Shown in pieces: positions 45,486 through 54,890 of a stretch of 64,000 bases of DNA (positions within the stretch are counted from its first letter, which is position 1; each line of letters begins with the position of its first letter). This DNA is from Chryseobacterium gregarium DSM 19109 (GTDB lineage: Bacteria > Bacteroidota > Bacteroidia > Flavobacteriales > Weeksellaceae): positions 62,001 to 126,000 of the forward strand of contig NZ_AUMU01000002.1 in assembly GCF_000430845.1 (NCBI RefSeq), given 5' to 3'. The translations under genes and the position numbers were made by a program. Under the pieces are notes generated by a model. That model did not search any database, was not told the origin of the DNA, and saw only the letters and a list, made by a program, of their open reading frames with translations.

Positions 45486-46249
45486 TACAGACTGAGCTCA
45501 ACCAGAGCAGGGCAATGGTCAGAATGGGCCGCTTCTTTCAGGATAACGGCTCTTGTAAGCTGATCCTTTAAACTGTAGGAGGCAAAATTGTAGTCCAGCC
45601 TCCAGCCTTTATTGTTGGCCCGGGCATTCTGCCTGTAGCTCCACCAGGTGTAATGATCGGGCTCGTTATTAAAAAACCTGAAACTGTCGATCAGTTCACA
45701 TTCTTCGATAAAGCGGGTCATCCATTCCCTTTCCATCGGCAGGAATCCGGATGTATTTTTCAGGCCAACCGGGTTATGTATATCTATGGCCTCATGGCAG
45801 ATATTGAAATCACCTGAAATGATAAGATTCGGGATTTCTTTCTTTAAATTTTTAATGTAATCCAGGAAATCATTGCAGAACTGCATCTTGAAATCCAGCC
45901 TTTCTATATTGGATGCGGAAGGTACATAGACGGAGATCGCGGAAAACCCGTCGAAGTCTGCGCGGATGATCCTGCCTTCATTATCGTAGCTCTCTATCCC
46001 GCAGCCGAATTCCACATGGCCGGGCTTTATTTTGGAAGCGATTCCGACCCCGCTGTAGCCCTTTTTTACGGCCGAATGCCAGTAACTGTGATAGCCCAGT
46101 TTTTCAAGGCTTTCCATGTCGATCTGGTCGTTGCCGGCTTTGCTCTCCTGGATACAGATGATGTCCGGGTCAGCCGTTTTCAGCCATCCTAAAAAATCCT
46201 TGGTAAAAGCGGCTCTGATTCCGTTGACGTTGTATGTAATTAATCTCAT
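45485..46249 (-). CDS. xth: Exodeoxyribonuclease III (AP endonuclease)
   Basis: A 254-residue Mg-dependent DNA repair enzyme of the exoIII/APE family. Motifs are complete: MRLITYNVNGIRAAF (N-terminal strand with Asn7), IICIQESKAG (catalytic Glu near 35), SGDFNICHEAIDIHNP (Asp/Asn near 144-146), and the C-terminal AHSDHCPALVEL with the catalytic His. The length matches ExoA-type enzymes. Confidence 0.96.
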   Translation of the reverse strand: MRLITYNVNGIRAAFTKDFLGWLKTADPDIICIQESKAGNDQIDMESLEKLGYHSYWHSAVKKGYSGVGIASKIKPGHVEFGCGIESYDNEGRIIRADFDGFSAISVYVPSASNIERLDFKMQFCNDFLDYIKNLKKEIPNLIISGDFNICHEAIDIHNPVGLKNTSGFLPMEREWMTRFIEECELIDSFRFFNNEPDHYTWWSYRQNARANNKGWRLDYNFASYSLKDQLTRAVILKEAAHSDHCPALVELSL

Positions 46250-46399
46250 TGCTCTTTATAAAATTTAATTGATCCTGATATTTGGAAGTAAATCCTACAG
46301 TTTTAAAATATGCGGCCTGATGACAAATTCTGAATCAGAATGCTGCAGATAAGCCGGATACCAAACGAGATTTACATTTCTGCGAAGATAGGAACATTA

Positions 46400-46443
46400 A
46401 AAAAGGAACGGAAAAAATCTATAGATTTTTTCCGTTCCTTTTT
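46400..46443. terminator. 44-bp perfect palindrome, terminator after porX
   Basis: Bases 46400-46443 are a perfect palindrome with no loop mismatch: the arm AAAAGGAACGGAAAAAATCT repeats inverted. It ends in a T run on the minus strand, 22 bp after porX stops. It is also symmetrical enough to act in both directions. Confidence 0.85.
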
Positions 46444-46464
46444 ATATTAAACTAAAATTTAAAA

Positions 46465-48009
46465 CTATTTAGGCTCCAGGATGCTGATAGGAATAATACA
46501 CTCTTCGAGTGAAATTCCGCCGTGCTGGTAGGTTTCTTTATAGTAATTCACAAAGTGGTTGTAATTCTTGGGATAGGCCAGGAACGTACTGTTTTTTGCA
46601 AAAATATACTTTGAACTTAAGTTGCCTTTCGGCAGGAACAGTTTTTCAGGATTGGTAATGGCCCAGACATCGCTGGAATCGTAGGTAAGACTCTTACCCG
46701 TTTTGTAACGGATATTCGTTGAGGTTTCCCGGTCTCCGACCACTTTACTCGGTTTCTTCACATATACCGTTCCGTGATCAGTAGTAATGACCAGCTTAAA
46801 GCCGCTTTCAGCCGCAAGTTTGATTATTTTGATCAATGATGAATTTTCAAACCAGTTCAGGGTCAATGACCGGAAGGTTTTATCATCCCGGATCAGCTGG
46901 TCCACAATATGGTTATCCGTTTTGGCATGGGACAGGATATCAATGAAATTGTAAACAATCACCAATAAGTCATTGTTTTTATGCTGGTTGAAATCATCAT
47001 AGATTTTCCTCTCAAAATCAGCATTCAGGACTTTCAGGTATTTCATGGATTTTGAGCCCAGGCCGATCCTCTTCATCTGGTCTTCAAGGAAATCGCGTTC
47101 ATATTCATTTTTATTCCCTTCCTCATTGTCGTTAAACCATTTGTTCGGGAACCGTTTCTCAATTTCAGACGGCATCAGCCCGGCAAAGAACGAGTTTCTG
47201 GCATACTGTGTCGCAGTAGGGAGGATGCTGTAATAATAATCTTCTGAAATTTTGTTGTAGTATTTCGTAAACAGGGGCTCGATCATTTTCCACTGGTCAT
47301 AACGAAGGTTGTCCACCATCAAAAGCAGAACCTTTTCTTTTTCCACTTCAGCTTTGATCTTTTCCTTGAAAAGCGTGTGGCTCATCATCGGTTTGTCGGA
47401 ATCATGAAGCCAGTCTTCATAATTGTTTTCGATAAATTTGGCAAACTGGATATTCGCTTCCTCTTTCTGTGACTGCAGGAGGTCTGCAAATTCATTATCC
47501 GCTACCTTGTCAAATTTAATCTCCCAGTTCACGATCTTCTTGTAATATTCAGCCCATTCCTGGTAGGTCCTCAAATAAGACAGCTCCATCGAAAGATTTC
47601 TGAATTCCTGCTGGTACTGGAGGATTGTTTTCTGCTCGACCAGGTTGTCTTCCTGAAGGTTTTTCTTTAATGATAAAAGGATCTGGTTCGGATTGACCGG
47701 CTTTAAAATATAATCGGCAATCTGTGACCCGATTGCCTCTTCCATGATATGCTCCTCTTCACTCTTGGTTACCATAACGATCTTCAGTGAACTGTCTTTG
47801 TCTTTGATCATCGGGATGGCTTCAAGGCCTGAAATTCCGGGCATATTTTCATCAATGAGGGTCAGGGCGAATTTTTCAGAATCCATGAGTTCCAATGCCT
47901 CATTCACGTTGTTGACACCGGTTACGTGATAGCCTTTTTTTTCTAAGAATACGATATGAGGTTTGAGTAAATCTATTTCATCATCTATCCATAATATCTT
48001 TTCCGACAT
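46465..48009 (-). CDS. porX: PorX-type response regulator with PglZ domain
   Basis: A 514-residue regulator of the type IX secretion system. Residues 1-120 are a receiver domain with WIDDE (7-11), phosphoacceptor Asp53 (LIDENMPG) and Lys103 (YILKPVNPNQ). Residues 200-514 are a PglZ alkaline-phosphatase-like domain: LLMVDNLRYDQW, LPTATQYARNSFFAG, VITTDHGT and QHGGISLEECIIPI metal ligands. In Porphyromonas and Flavobacterium PorX, with PorY and SigP, controls T9SS genes; its PglZ domain cleaves oligonucleotides. The 44-bp palindrome terminates the gene. Confidence 0.95.
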   Translation of the reverse strand: MSEKILWIDDEIDLLKPHIVFLEKKGYHVTGVNNVNEALELMDSEKFALTLIDENMPGISGLEAIPMIKDKDSSLKIVMVTKSEEEHIMEEAIGSQIADYILKPVNPNQILLSLKKNLQEDNLVEQKTILQYQQEFRNLSMELSYLRTYQEWAEYYKKIVNWEIKFDKVADNEFADLLQSQKEEANIQFAKFIENNYEDWLHDSDKPMMSHTLFKEKIKAEVEKEKVLLLMVDNLRYDQWKMIEPLFTKYYNKISEDYYYSILPTATQYARNSFFAGLMPSEIEKRFPNKWFNDNEEGNKNEYERDFLEDQMKRIGLGSKSMKYLKVLNADFERKIYDDFNQHKNNDLLVIVYNFIDILSHAKTDNHIVDQLIRDDKTFRSLTLNWFENSSLIKIIKLAAESGFKLVITTDHGTVYVKKPSKVVGDRETSTNIRYKTGKSLTYDSSDVWAITNPEKLFLPKGNLSSKYIFAKNSTFLAYPKNYNHFVNYYKETYQHGGISLEECIIPISILEPK

Positions 48010-48327
48010 AATTTATTTTTTACATGATTATTGTATCAAATTGCTGACCAACTCCTTTTAAAACTTCCCAAAAACAGGGGCTTAATAGTTAAATCTTAGT
48101 TAATGAAAACACAACGCTGCCTTTATATCAGGAAACGGCCTTTTTTACCGGATTTTTATCCGGATTTTATGACCTGAATGTATTCACCTGAATGTGCATT
48201 GTCTGCCGTTAAGTTTATATTAAAGGATGTTCAACTGGGTATCAAAGATAATTTAAAAACATTAATCCACGCGTCATTAAGTTAAAATTTAAAATCCTTA
48301 AATTTGTTTGCAAATACTGACATTTCC
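48010..48327. other. Gap between porX and the HD hydrolase
   Basis: About 320 bp between divergent genes. It contains the -7 element for the HD gene; no other structure was noticed, and no recognisable promoter for porX. Confidence 0.5.
48299..48306 (+). promoter_or_regulatory. -7 element of the HD hydrolase gene
   Basis: TAAATTTG, 21 nt before the ATG at 48328; -33 not evident. Confidence 0.55.
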
Positions 48328-49554
48328 ATGCAGAACAAGCTAAAAATCATCAATGATCCGGTTCACGGTTTTATAAAGATTCCCCATGAAATTTTATTCG
48401 ACATTATTGAGCACCCTTACTTCCAGAGAATGAGAAGGATAGGGCAGACCGGACTGCTGAACCTGATTTTTCCCGGTGCGACCCATACCAGATTCCACCA
48501 TGCACTTGGTGCGATGCACCTGATGTTTACGGCGTTGGAAACTTTGAAGCAGAAAGGGATCAAAATTTCTGAAGATGAGGAAAAAGGCGCGATGCTGGCT
48601 ATTCTGATGCATGACATCGGGCACGGCCCGTTTTCCCATGCGCTGGAATGCATGCTGATGGATGACTGGCACCATGAAAACCTCTCGCTTTTACTGATGA
48701 ACCGCCTCAATGAAGAGTTTAACGGGGCATTGTCCTGCGCCATTGAAATGTTTCAGGGCCGATACCACCGGAAGTTTTTCAACCAGCTGATTTCTTCCCA
48801 GCTGGACGTTGACCGCCTGGATTACCTGAAACGCGACAGCTTCTTTACAGGCGTTTCCGAAGGAAGCATCAATACCCAGCGGATTATTTCCATGATGAAT
48901 GTCTGTGAAAACGGAGAACTGGTGATCGATGCCAAAGGCGTGTATTCTATTGAAAACTTCCTTACCGCAAGGATGTTTATGTACTGGCAGGTATATTATC
49001 ATAAAACATCGGCCCTGGCGGAGTTTCTTTTGGTTAAAATTTTGGAAAGGGCAAAATATCTGGTATCGCAGGGAATGAACCTGCCGGCCACTGAAAATCT
49101 AACTTATTTTTTATACAGGGAAAAGGGTGCGGCCACGGATGAAGACGTGGAAAGGTTTACGCAGCTCGATGACAATGATATTATCCAGGCGATGAAAGGC
49201 TGGCAGAATGCAGACGATATGATCCTGTCTTACTGGTGTCAGTGTGTCATCCGGAGAAATCTTCCGAAAACCGTTATTTCCTCTCATCCTTTTGACCCTG
49301 AATTTGTTGCCGGGAAAATACAATACACCAATGACCTTTTCGGAATCGGGAACGGCAATGAACTGGTCCATGAAATAAAACGGAAGCTCCTCCCGTATGA
49401 TACCCAGAAACAGCCGATCTACCTGCTGCAGAAAAACGGTAAAAAGATCAGGCTCGAGGAATCGGAAGACCAGCTGCTTTCCGGCCTGATGGTGAACAAA
49501 ACCACCCGGTATATCCTTACTTTTCCGAGAGAGAATGAGGGCTTTATTTCTTAA
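48328..49554 (+). CDS. HD-domain protein, dGTPase-like
   Basis: A 408-residue HD phosphohydrolase. It begins with INDPVHGFIKIPHEI; metal ligands are His58 (ATHTRFHHALG), the HD pair His95-Asp96 (MHDIGHGPFSHALE), and a distal Asp near 150 (SSQLDVDRLDYLKRDSFFTG). These motifs match the bacterial dNTP triphosphohydrolase/SAMHD1-related family. Activity on dNTPs is inferred from the family. The Met at 48328 is chosen because it lies downstream of the promoter element. Confidence 0.9.
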   Translation: MQNKLKIINDPVHGFIKIPHEILFDIIEHPYFQRMRRIGQTGLLNLIFPGATHTRFHHALGAMHLMFTALETLKQKGIKISEDEEKGAMLAILMHDIGHGPFSHALECMLMDDWHHENLSLLLMNRLNEEFNGALSCAIEMFQGRYHRKFFNQLISSQLDVDRLDYLKRDSFFTGVSEGSINTQRIISMMNVCENGELVIDAKGVYSIENFLTARMFMYWQVYYHKTSALAEFLLVKILERAKYLVSQGMNLPATENLTYFLYREKGAATDEDVERFTQLDDNDIIQAMKGWQNADDMILSYWCQCVIRRNLPKTVISSHPFDPEFVAGKIQYTNDLFGIGNGNELVHEIKRKLLPYDTQKQPIYLLQKNGKKIRLEESEDQLLSGLMVNKTTRYILTFPRENEGFIS

Positions 49555-49592
49555 AGAATAATAAAATTCAAAATCCGAAAACTAAAAAATGT

Positions 49593-49620
49593 TTGTGAAT
49601 TACAGAATTTCTTATCTTTG
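49593..49620 (+). promoter_or_regulatory. Promoter of the lpx operon (TTG-N17-TATCTTTG)
   Basis: TTG at 49593-49595, 17-bp spacer, TATCTTTG at 49613-49620; the lpxD ATG follows after 6 nt. The promoter is well formed and implies a very short or no leader. Confidence 0.7.
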
Positions 49621-49626
49621 CAGAAT

Positions 49627-50658
49627 ATGGAATTTACAGCTTCGCAAATTGCAAGTTTTATTGACGGAAAAATAATAGGTGACGGAAATGCACTTATTAC
49701 GGGAGTTTCACCTATCGAAAGCGGGGAAACAGGACATCTTTCTTTCATCGCACAAGACCGGTTCATACAGTATCTGGATACTTCCAGATGTTCGGTCATC
49801 ATTGTTTCAGAGAACCTTATCACCAAAGATCATTACGGTCCTACCGTAATTTCGGTAAAAGATGCCTATCTTTCCTTCCAGGTACTGATGAATCTGTACC
49901 AGGAGATGCAGGGAAGAAAAGAAGGGGTGGAAGACGGCTCTTCTATACATGAGACCGCTCTAATCGGCGATCAAGTATATATCGGCGCTTTTACCTATGT
50001 TTCGGAAAAAGCAAAAATAGGGGGAGGATCCCAGATTTATCCGCAGGTATACATCGGCAAAGGGGTGAAGATCGGGAAAAACTGCAAAATCGACAGCGGA
50101 GCGAGAATTTATGATTACTGTATCATCGGTGATCACTGCGTTATTCATTCCAATACCGTTATCGGCGGAGACGGCTTCGGTTTCCAGCCTACTCCCGAAG
50201 GATTCAAAAAGATTCCCCAATTAGGAAACGTCATCATTGAAGACCATGTGGAAATCGGTTCCAACTGCAGTATAGACAGGGCGACGATCGGTTCTACCGT
50301 TATCGGTGAAGGGACCAAGATTGATAACCTCATCCAGATTGCCCACAATGTGAAGATCGGGAGAAACAACGTTATTGCGGCCCAGGCCGGAATTGCGGGA
50401 TCCACTACCATCGGCGACTGGAACCAGATCGGCGGCCAGGTGGGGATTGTAGGCCATATCAAAATAGGGAACCAGGTGAAAATCCAGGCCCAGAGCGGTG
50501 TGAATTCCAGCGTTAATGATAAAGATACGCTGTACGGTTCGCCGGCTATCAGTTATAATGACTATCTTCGAAACTACGTCCATTTCAGAAATTTCACTGA
50601 AATTGTGAACAGAATAAATAATCTTGAGAATACCTCAAAAGATAAAACTAATGAGTGA
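49627..50658 (+). CDS. lpxD: UDP-3-O-acylglucosamine N-acyltransferase
   Basis: The third enzyme of lipid A synthesis, adding the N-linked 3-hydroxyacyl chain. A 343-residue protein with the N-terminal LpxD domain (FTASQIASFIDGKIIGDGN) and a left-handed beta helix of hexapeptide repeats from about 100 to 320. The catalytic His is in IQIAHNVKIGRNN; GGDGFGFQPTPEGFKKIPQ is an LpxD hallmark. Start at 49627 fits the promoter; upstream TTG is part of the -7 element. Its last 8 bp overlap lpxC-fabZ. Confidence 0.96.
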   Translation: MEFTASQIASFIDGKIIGDGNALITGVSPIESGETGHLSFIAQDRFIQYLDTSRCSVIIVSENLITKDHYGPTVISVKDAYLSFQVLMNLYQEMQGRKEGVEDGSSIHETALIGDQVYIGAFTYVSEKAKIGGGSQIYPQVYIGKGVKIGKNCKIDSGARIYDYCIIGDHCVIHSNTVIGGDGFGFQPTPEGFKKIPQLGNVIIEDHVEIGSNCSIDRATIGSTVIGEGTKIDNLIQIAHNVKIGRNNVIAAQAGIAGSTTIGDWNQIGGQVGIVGHIKIGNQVKIQAQSGVNSSVNDKDTLYGSPAISYNDYLRNYVHFRNFTEIVNRINNLENTSKDKTNE

Positions 50659-52048
50659 TATGCAAAAAACACTTCAGCAGGAAGTGACACTTTCCGGAAT
50701 CGGACTTCATACTGGTAGAGAAGTAAAGCTAACCATGAAACCTGCCAAAGAAAATACAGGTTTTGTATTCGTAAGAACAGACCTGGAGGGACATCCGCAG
50801 GTGGAAGCTGATGTAAATTATGTTACGGCTACAGAAAGAGGAACGACCTTAGAGAAACTGGGTGTAAAAATTACCACTTGTGAGCATCTTTTGGCAGCAC
50901 TGGTAGGCTGCGATATTGACAATGCCTTTTTAGAAATGGATGCTTCCGAGCCTCCCATCCTGGACGGGTCTTCAAAATATTTCGTGGAAGCTATCGAAAG
51001 CGTAGGGGTGGTGGAACAGAACGTGATCAGAGAATATCTGGTGGTCAAGGAAGTGCTTACCTACAGCGATCCGGCTACAGGGTCGGAAATCACCATTATT
51101 CCTTCAGATACCTACGAAGTGACGACGATGGTAGATTTTGGGACCAAGGTTTTAGGAACCCAGAATGCTACCCTTAAACATATTTCTGAGTTTAAAGACG
51201 AGATTTCTTCTGCAAGAACCTTCAGCTTTTTGCATGAATTGGAAATGCTTTTGGACCACGGCCTGATCAAAGGCGGAGATATTTCCAACGCGATTGTCTA
51301 TGTAGATAAGGACCTTACCCCGGAAACGACGGAAAAGCTGAAAAAGGCATTCGGGAAAGACAAAGTGTCCATCAGACCCAACGGTATTCTTGATAACCTG
51401 AACTTAAACTATCCCAACGAAGCGGCAAGGCACAAATTACTGGATGTGATCGGTGATCTGGCTTTGGCAGGCGTGAAAATAAAAGGCAAGGTGATTGCCA
51501 ATAAACCGGGGCATTATGTCAATACCCAGTTTGCAAAAAAACTGAACCGCCAGTGGAAACTGCAGAAAAAGAAAAACGTTCCGGATTTTGATTTAACAAA
51601 AGAGCCGGTTTTCGATATCAACGGAATCATGAAACTCATGCCTCACCGGCCGCCGTTTTTACTGATTGATAAAATTCTCGAACTTTCGGACTCCCATGTA
51701 GTGGGTCTCAAAAATGTAACCATGAACGAACCGTACTTCGTGGGGCATTTTCCGAAAGAACCTGTAATGCCGGGGGTTTTACAAGTTGAAGCACTGGCGC
51801 AGACAGGCGGTATCCTTGTATTGGCAAGTGTTCCCGATCCTGAAAACTATTCTACCTATTTTATTAAGATTGATAAAGTAAAATTCAAGAGGAAAGTGGT
51901 TCCCGGAGATACCCTTATTTTCAAAATTGAACTGATCGAACCGATCAGGAGAGGGATCGTACATATGCAGGGATACGGATATGTAGGGGACAGTATAGCC
52001 GTAGAAGCAGAGTTAATGGCTCAAGTTGCAAAAAATAAAGTTGATTAA
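50651..52048 (+). CDS. lpxC-fabZ: Bifunctional LpxC-FabZ: UDP-3-O-acyl-GlcNAc deacetylase and hydroxyacyl-ACP dehydratase
   Basis: A 465-residue fusion seen in Bacteroidota. Residues about 1-305 are LpxC, the Zn-dependent committing step of lipid A: TLSGIGLHTGREV, the zinc-ligand His in CEHLLAAL, and later HxxxD in RHKLLDVIGDLAL. Residues about 315-465 are FabZ: MKLMPHRPPFLLIDKI with catalytic His and EPVMPGVLQVEALAQ with catalytic Glu. Start chosen at MSDMQKTLQQE, overlapping lpxD by 8 bp. lpxA follows with no gap. Confidence 0.97.
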   Translation: MSDMQKTLQQEVTLSGIGLHTGREVKLTMKPAKENTGFVFVRTDLEGHPQVEADVNYVTATERGTTLEKLGVKITTCEHLLAALVGCDIDNAFLEMDASEPPILDGSSKYFVEAIESVGVVEQNVIREYLVVKEVLTYSDPATGSEITIIPSDTYEVTTMVDFGTKVLGTQNATLKHISEFKDEISSARTFSFLHELEMLLDHGLIKGGDISNAIVYVDKDLTPETTEKLKKAFGKDKVSIRPNGILDNLNLNYPNEAARHKLLDVIGDLALAGVKIKGKVIANKPGHYVNTQFAKKLNRQWKLQKKKNVPDFDLTKEPVFDINGIMKLMPHRPPFLLIDKILELSDSHVVGLKNVTMNEPYFVGHFPKEPVMPGVLQVEALAQTGGILVLASVPDPENYSTYFIKIDKVKFKRKVVPGDTLIFKIELIEPIRRGIVHMQGYGYVGDSIAVEAELMAQVAKNKVD

Positions 52049-52843
52049 ATGGTTCATCAATTAGCAGCCGTAGATAAGCGTGCGAAAATAAGCAAAAATG
52101 TAATCGTAGAACCTTTTACGACTATTGCAGGGGATGTGGAAATCGGAGAAGGCACGTGGATCGGCCCTAATGTGACCATCATGGATGGCGCAAGAATCGG
52201 CAGGAACTGCAGGATTTTCCCCGGCACCGTCATTTCGGCGATTCCCCAGGATCTGAAATTCGACGGTGAAGATACCCAGGTCATCATTGATGATGAAACC
52301 ACCATAAGGGAGTGTGTCACCGTAAACAGGGGGACCAAAGCCCTGGGCTTTACAAGGATAGGTAAAAACTGCCTGATCATGGCCACTACGCACATTGCCC
52401 ACGACTGTATTATCGGAGATCATGTCATCATCGTTAACGGCTGTGGTATTGCAGGGCATGTGGAAATAGGGGACTATACCGTAATGGGAGGCCTGTCTGC
52501 TGTTCACCAGTTTGGTAAGATCGGCAAGCATGTGATGATTTCCGGTGGTACTCTGGTAAGAAAAGACATTCCGCCTTACGTAAAAGTGGCGAGAGAGCCG
52601 ATGTCCTATGCAGGGATCAACTCGGTCGGCCTGAGAAGAAGAGGATTTACTAATGAAAAAATCTTTGAAATCCAGAAGATCTACCGGGCGATCTTCCAGA
52701 TGAAAATGAACGTTTCCCAGGCTATTTCACACATCGAAAAAGAAATGCTTCCGACGGCTGAAAGAGATGAGATCCTTCAGTTTATCCAGAACTCACCGAG
52801 AGGGATTGTAAAAGGATACGGAACCGGAAAAGACAATAATTAA
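52049..52843 (+). CDS. lpxA: UDP-N-acetylglucosamine O-acyltransferase
   Basis: First enzyme of lipid A synthesis. A 264-residue hexapeptide-repeat trimer-forming protein; the catalytic His lies in TTHIAHDCIIGDHVI, and GLSAVHQFGKIGKH and the helical C-terminal domain (LRRRGFTNEKIFEIQKIYRAIF) are typical. It starts directly after the lpxC-fabZ stop, so lpxD, lpxC-fabZ and lpxA form one operon, in an order found across Bacteroidota. Confidence 0.97.
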   Translation: MVHQLAAVDKRAKISKNVIVEPFTTIAGDVEIGEGTWIGPNVTIMDGARIGRNCRIFPGTVISAIPQDLKFDGEDTQVIIDDETTIRECVTVNRGTKALGFTRIGKNCLIMATTHIAHDCIIGDHVIIVNGCGIAGHVEIGDYTVMGGLSAVHQFGKIGKHVMISGGTLVRKDIPPYVKVAREPMSYAGINSVGLRRRGFTNEKIFEIQKIYRAIFQMKMNVSQAISHIEKEMLPTAERDEILQFIQNSPRGIVKGYGTGKDNN

Positions 52844-52851
52844 TATTAATC

Positions 52852-53187
52852 ATGAGAATTTTACTCTTACCGGTCATGCTTTTTGCGGCATCATTTTTAT
52901 CCGGACAGCAGACGGAAGGGTTGAAAACTGAAAAAACGACCCATACTTCCATCCTGGAAAGGAAAATTCCGGAGAGGTCCAATGACAGTATTGCAAAAAG
53001 CAATCTTCATGATATTGTTAAACCGAAAGATAATTTCCGTCCGGTTTTGGGAAATACCAATCCGTATCATTCCGAAGTTCAGATGAATGTAAACCGGTTA
53101 CAGAATCAGGTGAATACATTTAACAATAATACCTTTAACAGAATGACGCCTCAGGGCCAGGGTATCGAAATAAAAAAAAGAAAATAA
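52852..53187 (+). CDS. Small exported protein of unknown function
   Basis: A 111-residue protein starting 8 bp after lpxA. The first 20 residues (MRILLLPVMLFAASFLSGQQ) look like a signal peptide. The rest is hydrophilic, rich in N, K and T, with no Cys and no recognised domain; a low-complexity ending (NTFNNNTFNRMTPQGQG) is noted. Operon position between lpxA and efp suggests co-expression, not function. Confidence 0.75.
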   Translation: MRILLLPVMLFAASFLSGQQTEGLKTEKTTHTSILERKIPERSNDSIAKSNLHDIVKPKDNFRPVLGNTNPYHSEVQMNVNRLQNQVNTFNNNTFNRMTPQGQGIEIKKRK

Positions 53188-53203
53188 AACATATACAACA
53201 TTA

Positions 53204-53770
53204 ATGGCAACAAGTAACGATATAAGAAAAGGTCTGTGTATAGAATTCAGCAATGACATTTTTAAAGTAATCGAATTCCTTCACGTAAAGCCGGGAAAAG
53301 GTCCTGCTTTCGTAAGAACAAAATTAAAATCGGTAACCAACGGAAAGGTGCTTGATAATACTTTTTCTGCAGGTCATAAAATTGAGGAGGTAAAGGTGAT
53401 TACAAGAAAGTTCCAGTATCTTTATGATGATGAGAACGGTTTCCACTTTATGAACAATGACGATTTTTCCCAGCTTTACCTCAATAAAGAGATGATTGAA
53501 AATGCTCAATTGATGAAAGCCGGTGAAGAAGTGACAATCATTATGAAAGAAGCTGATGAAACACCGCTTTCTGCAGAACTGCCGCAATCCGTTTATCTTG
53601 ATGTCATCGAAGCCGATCCTGGAGTAAAAGGAAATACAGCGACCAACGCCCTTAAAAATGCCATCGTTGAGACGGGAGCAAGAGTAATGGTTCCTTTGTT
53701 TATTGAGCCGGGAGACCGAATCAAAGTAAGTACCGAAGACGGCTCTTACCTGGAAAGAGTAAAAGAATAA
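53204..53770 (+). CDS. efp: Elongation factor P
   Basis: A 188-residue translation factor relieving ribosome stalling at polyproline stretches. Three OB-like domains are present. The modifiable tip residue is Lys32 in VKPGKGPAFVRTK. The C-terminal FIEPGDRIKVSTEDGSYLERV is the family signature. No EF-P modification gene (epmA, epmB, earP) is adjacent. Follows the small exported protein gene by 16 bp. Confidence 0.97.
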   Translation: MATSNDIRKGLCIEFSNDIFKVIEFLHVKPGKGPAFVRTKLKSVTNGKVLDNTFSAGHKIEEVKVITRKFQYLYDDENGFHFMNNDDFSQLYLNKEMIENAQLMKAGEEVTIIMKEADETPLSAELPQSVYLDVIEADPGVKGNTATNALKNAIVETGARVMVPLFIEPGDRIKVSTEDGSYLERVKE

Positions 53771-53895
53771 ATTACACATAAAGTTTATACCCATTCGGTT
53801 TGCACACGCATTCCGAATTTTGTTTTATAGCCGGTATGAAAATACGGCTGATAAAATTGGGAGCAGCCCATATCCATTAAAGAAAATCAATTGTT

Positions 53896-54798
53896 ATGAA
53901 ATTCCACGCGCCTCAAAAATTGAAAACCATTGCTGATCTTATCGGTGCAAAATTCGTTGGTCCGGAGAACTTCGAAGTCCTGGGAACCAATGAAATCCAT
54001 AGGGTGAAACCCGGAGATATCGTGTTTGTGAACCATCCGAAGTATTATGATAAAGCATTATATTCTGCGGCAACCATTATCCTGATCGATAAAGAAGTTG
54101 ATTGCCCGGAAGGAAAGGCCCTGTTGGTTTCCGACGATCCTTTCAGGGATTTCAATACAATCAATACCCACTTTACCAGGATCTATAACTTCACGGAAGA
54201 GCTTCATGATGTTGAAATCGGGGAAGGAACAAAAATCCATCCTTCCGCCGTGATCGGGAATAACGTAACCATCGGAAAGAACACCCTGATTTTCCCGAAT
54301 GTAGTCATCGGGGACAGAACCGTCATCGGCGATAATGTGATCATTCAGTCCAATACCGTTTTGGGGGGCGATGCCTTTTACTACCGGAGATTGAACGGAA
54401 ATTTTGACCGCCTTATTTCGGTCGGCAATGTTGTGATTGAAAATAATGTCGAAATCGGAAACGGCTGTACCATTGACAGGGGAGTCACGGATTCCACGGT
54501 AATCGGTGAAGGTTCGGTGCTGGATAACCAGATCCAGGTCGGGCATGATACCATTATCGGTAAAAAATGCCTGATTGCTTCCCAGGTGGGCATTGCAGGG
54601 TGCTGTGTGATCGGTGATGAAGTGACTTTATGGGGACAGGTAGGGATGGCTTCAGGAAATACCATTGCCAGTGGATCTGTTATTTTAGGTAAAACCGGCG
54701 TCAACAGAAATCTTGAAAAAGGAACCTATATCGGGATGTTTGCGGAGGATTTCAAAACGTATCTTAAAAAAGAGGTCAGGCTGAAAAACCTTAAATAA
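53896..54798 (+). CDS. Second LpxD-like hexapeptide acyltransferase
   Basis: A 300-residue paralogue of LpxD. The N-terminal domain ([37 protein letters not shown]) and the left-handed beta helix from about 110 to 270 match the LpxD family. The catalytic-type His is kept in [13 protein letters not shown], but the LpxD motif GGDGFGF is replaced by GGDAFYYRR and the C-terminal helices are shorter. It may prefer a different acyl chain or sugar. Located after efp and before sucD, both on the same strand, apart from the lpx operon. Confidence 0.88.
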   Translation: MKFHAPQKLKTIADLIGAKFVGPENFEVLGTNEIHRVKPGDIVFVNHPKYYDKALYSAATIILIDKEVDCPEGKALLVSDDPFRDFNTINTHFTRIYNFTEELHDVEIGEGTKIHPSAVIGNNVTIGKNTLIFPNVVIGDRTVIGDNVIIQSNTVLGGDAFYYRRLNGNFDRLISVGNVVIENNVEIGNGCTIDRGVTDSTVIGEGSVLDNQIQVGHDTIIGKKCLIASQVGIAGCCVIGDEVTLWGQVGMASGNTIASGSVILGKTGVNRNLEKGTYIGMFAEDFKTYLKKEVRLKNLK

Positions 54799-54838
54799 AC
54801 AAATTGTTCAGATGTATCTTTAATCAAAGAAAAATAAG

Positions 54839-54846
54839 TAAATTTG
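54839..54846 (+). promoter_or_regulatory. -7 element of sucD promoter
   Basis: TAAATTTG, 44 bp before the sucD ATG; no clear -33. Confidence 0.5.
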
Positions 54847-54890
54847 TGAGCATCAATAAAAAGTAATAAATAAATTAAAATTATAATAAA

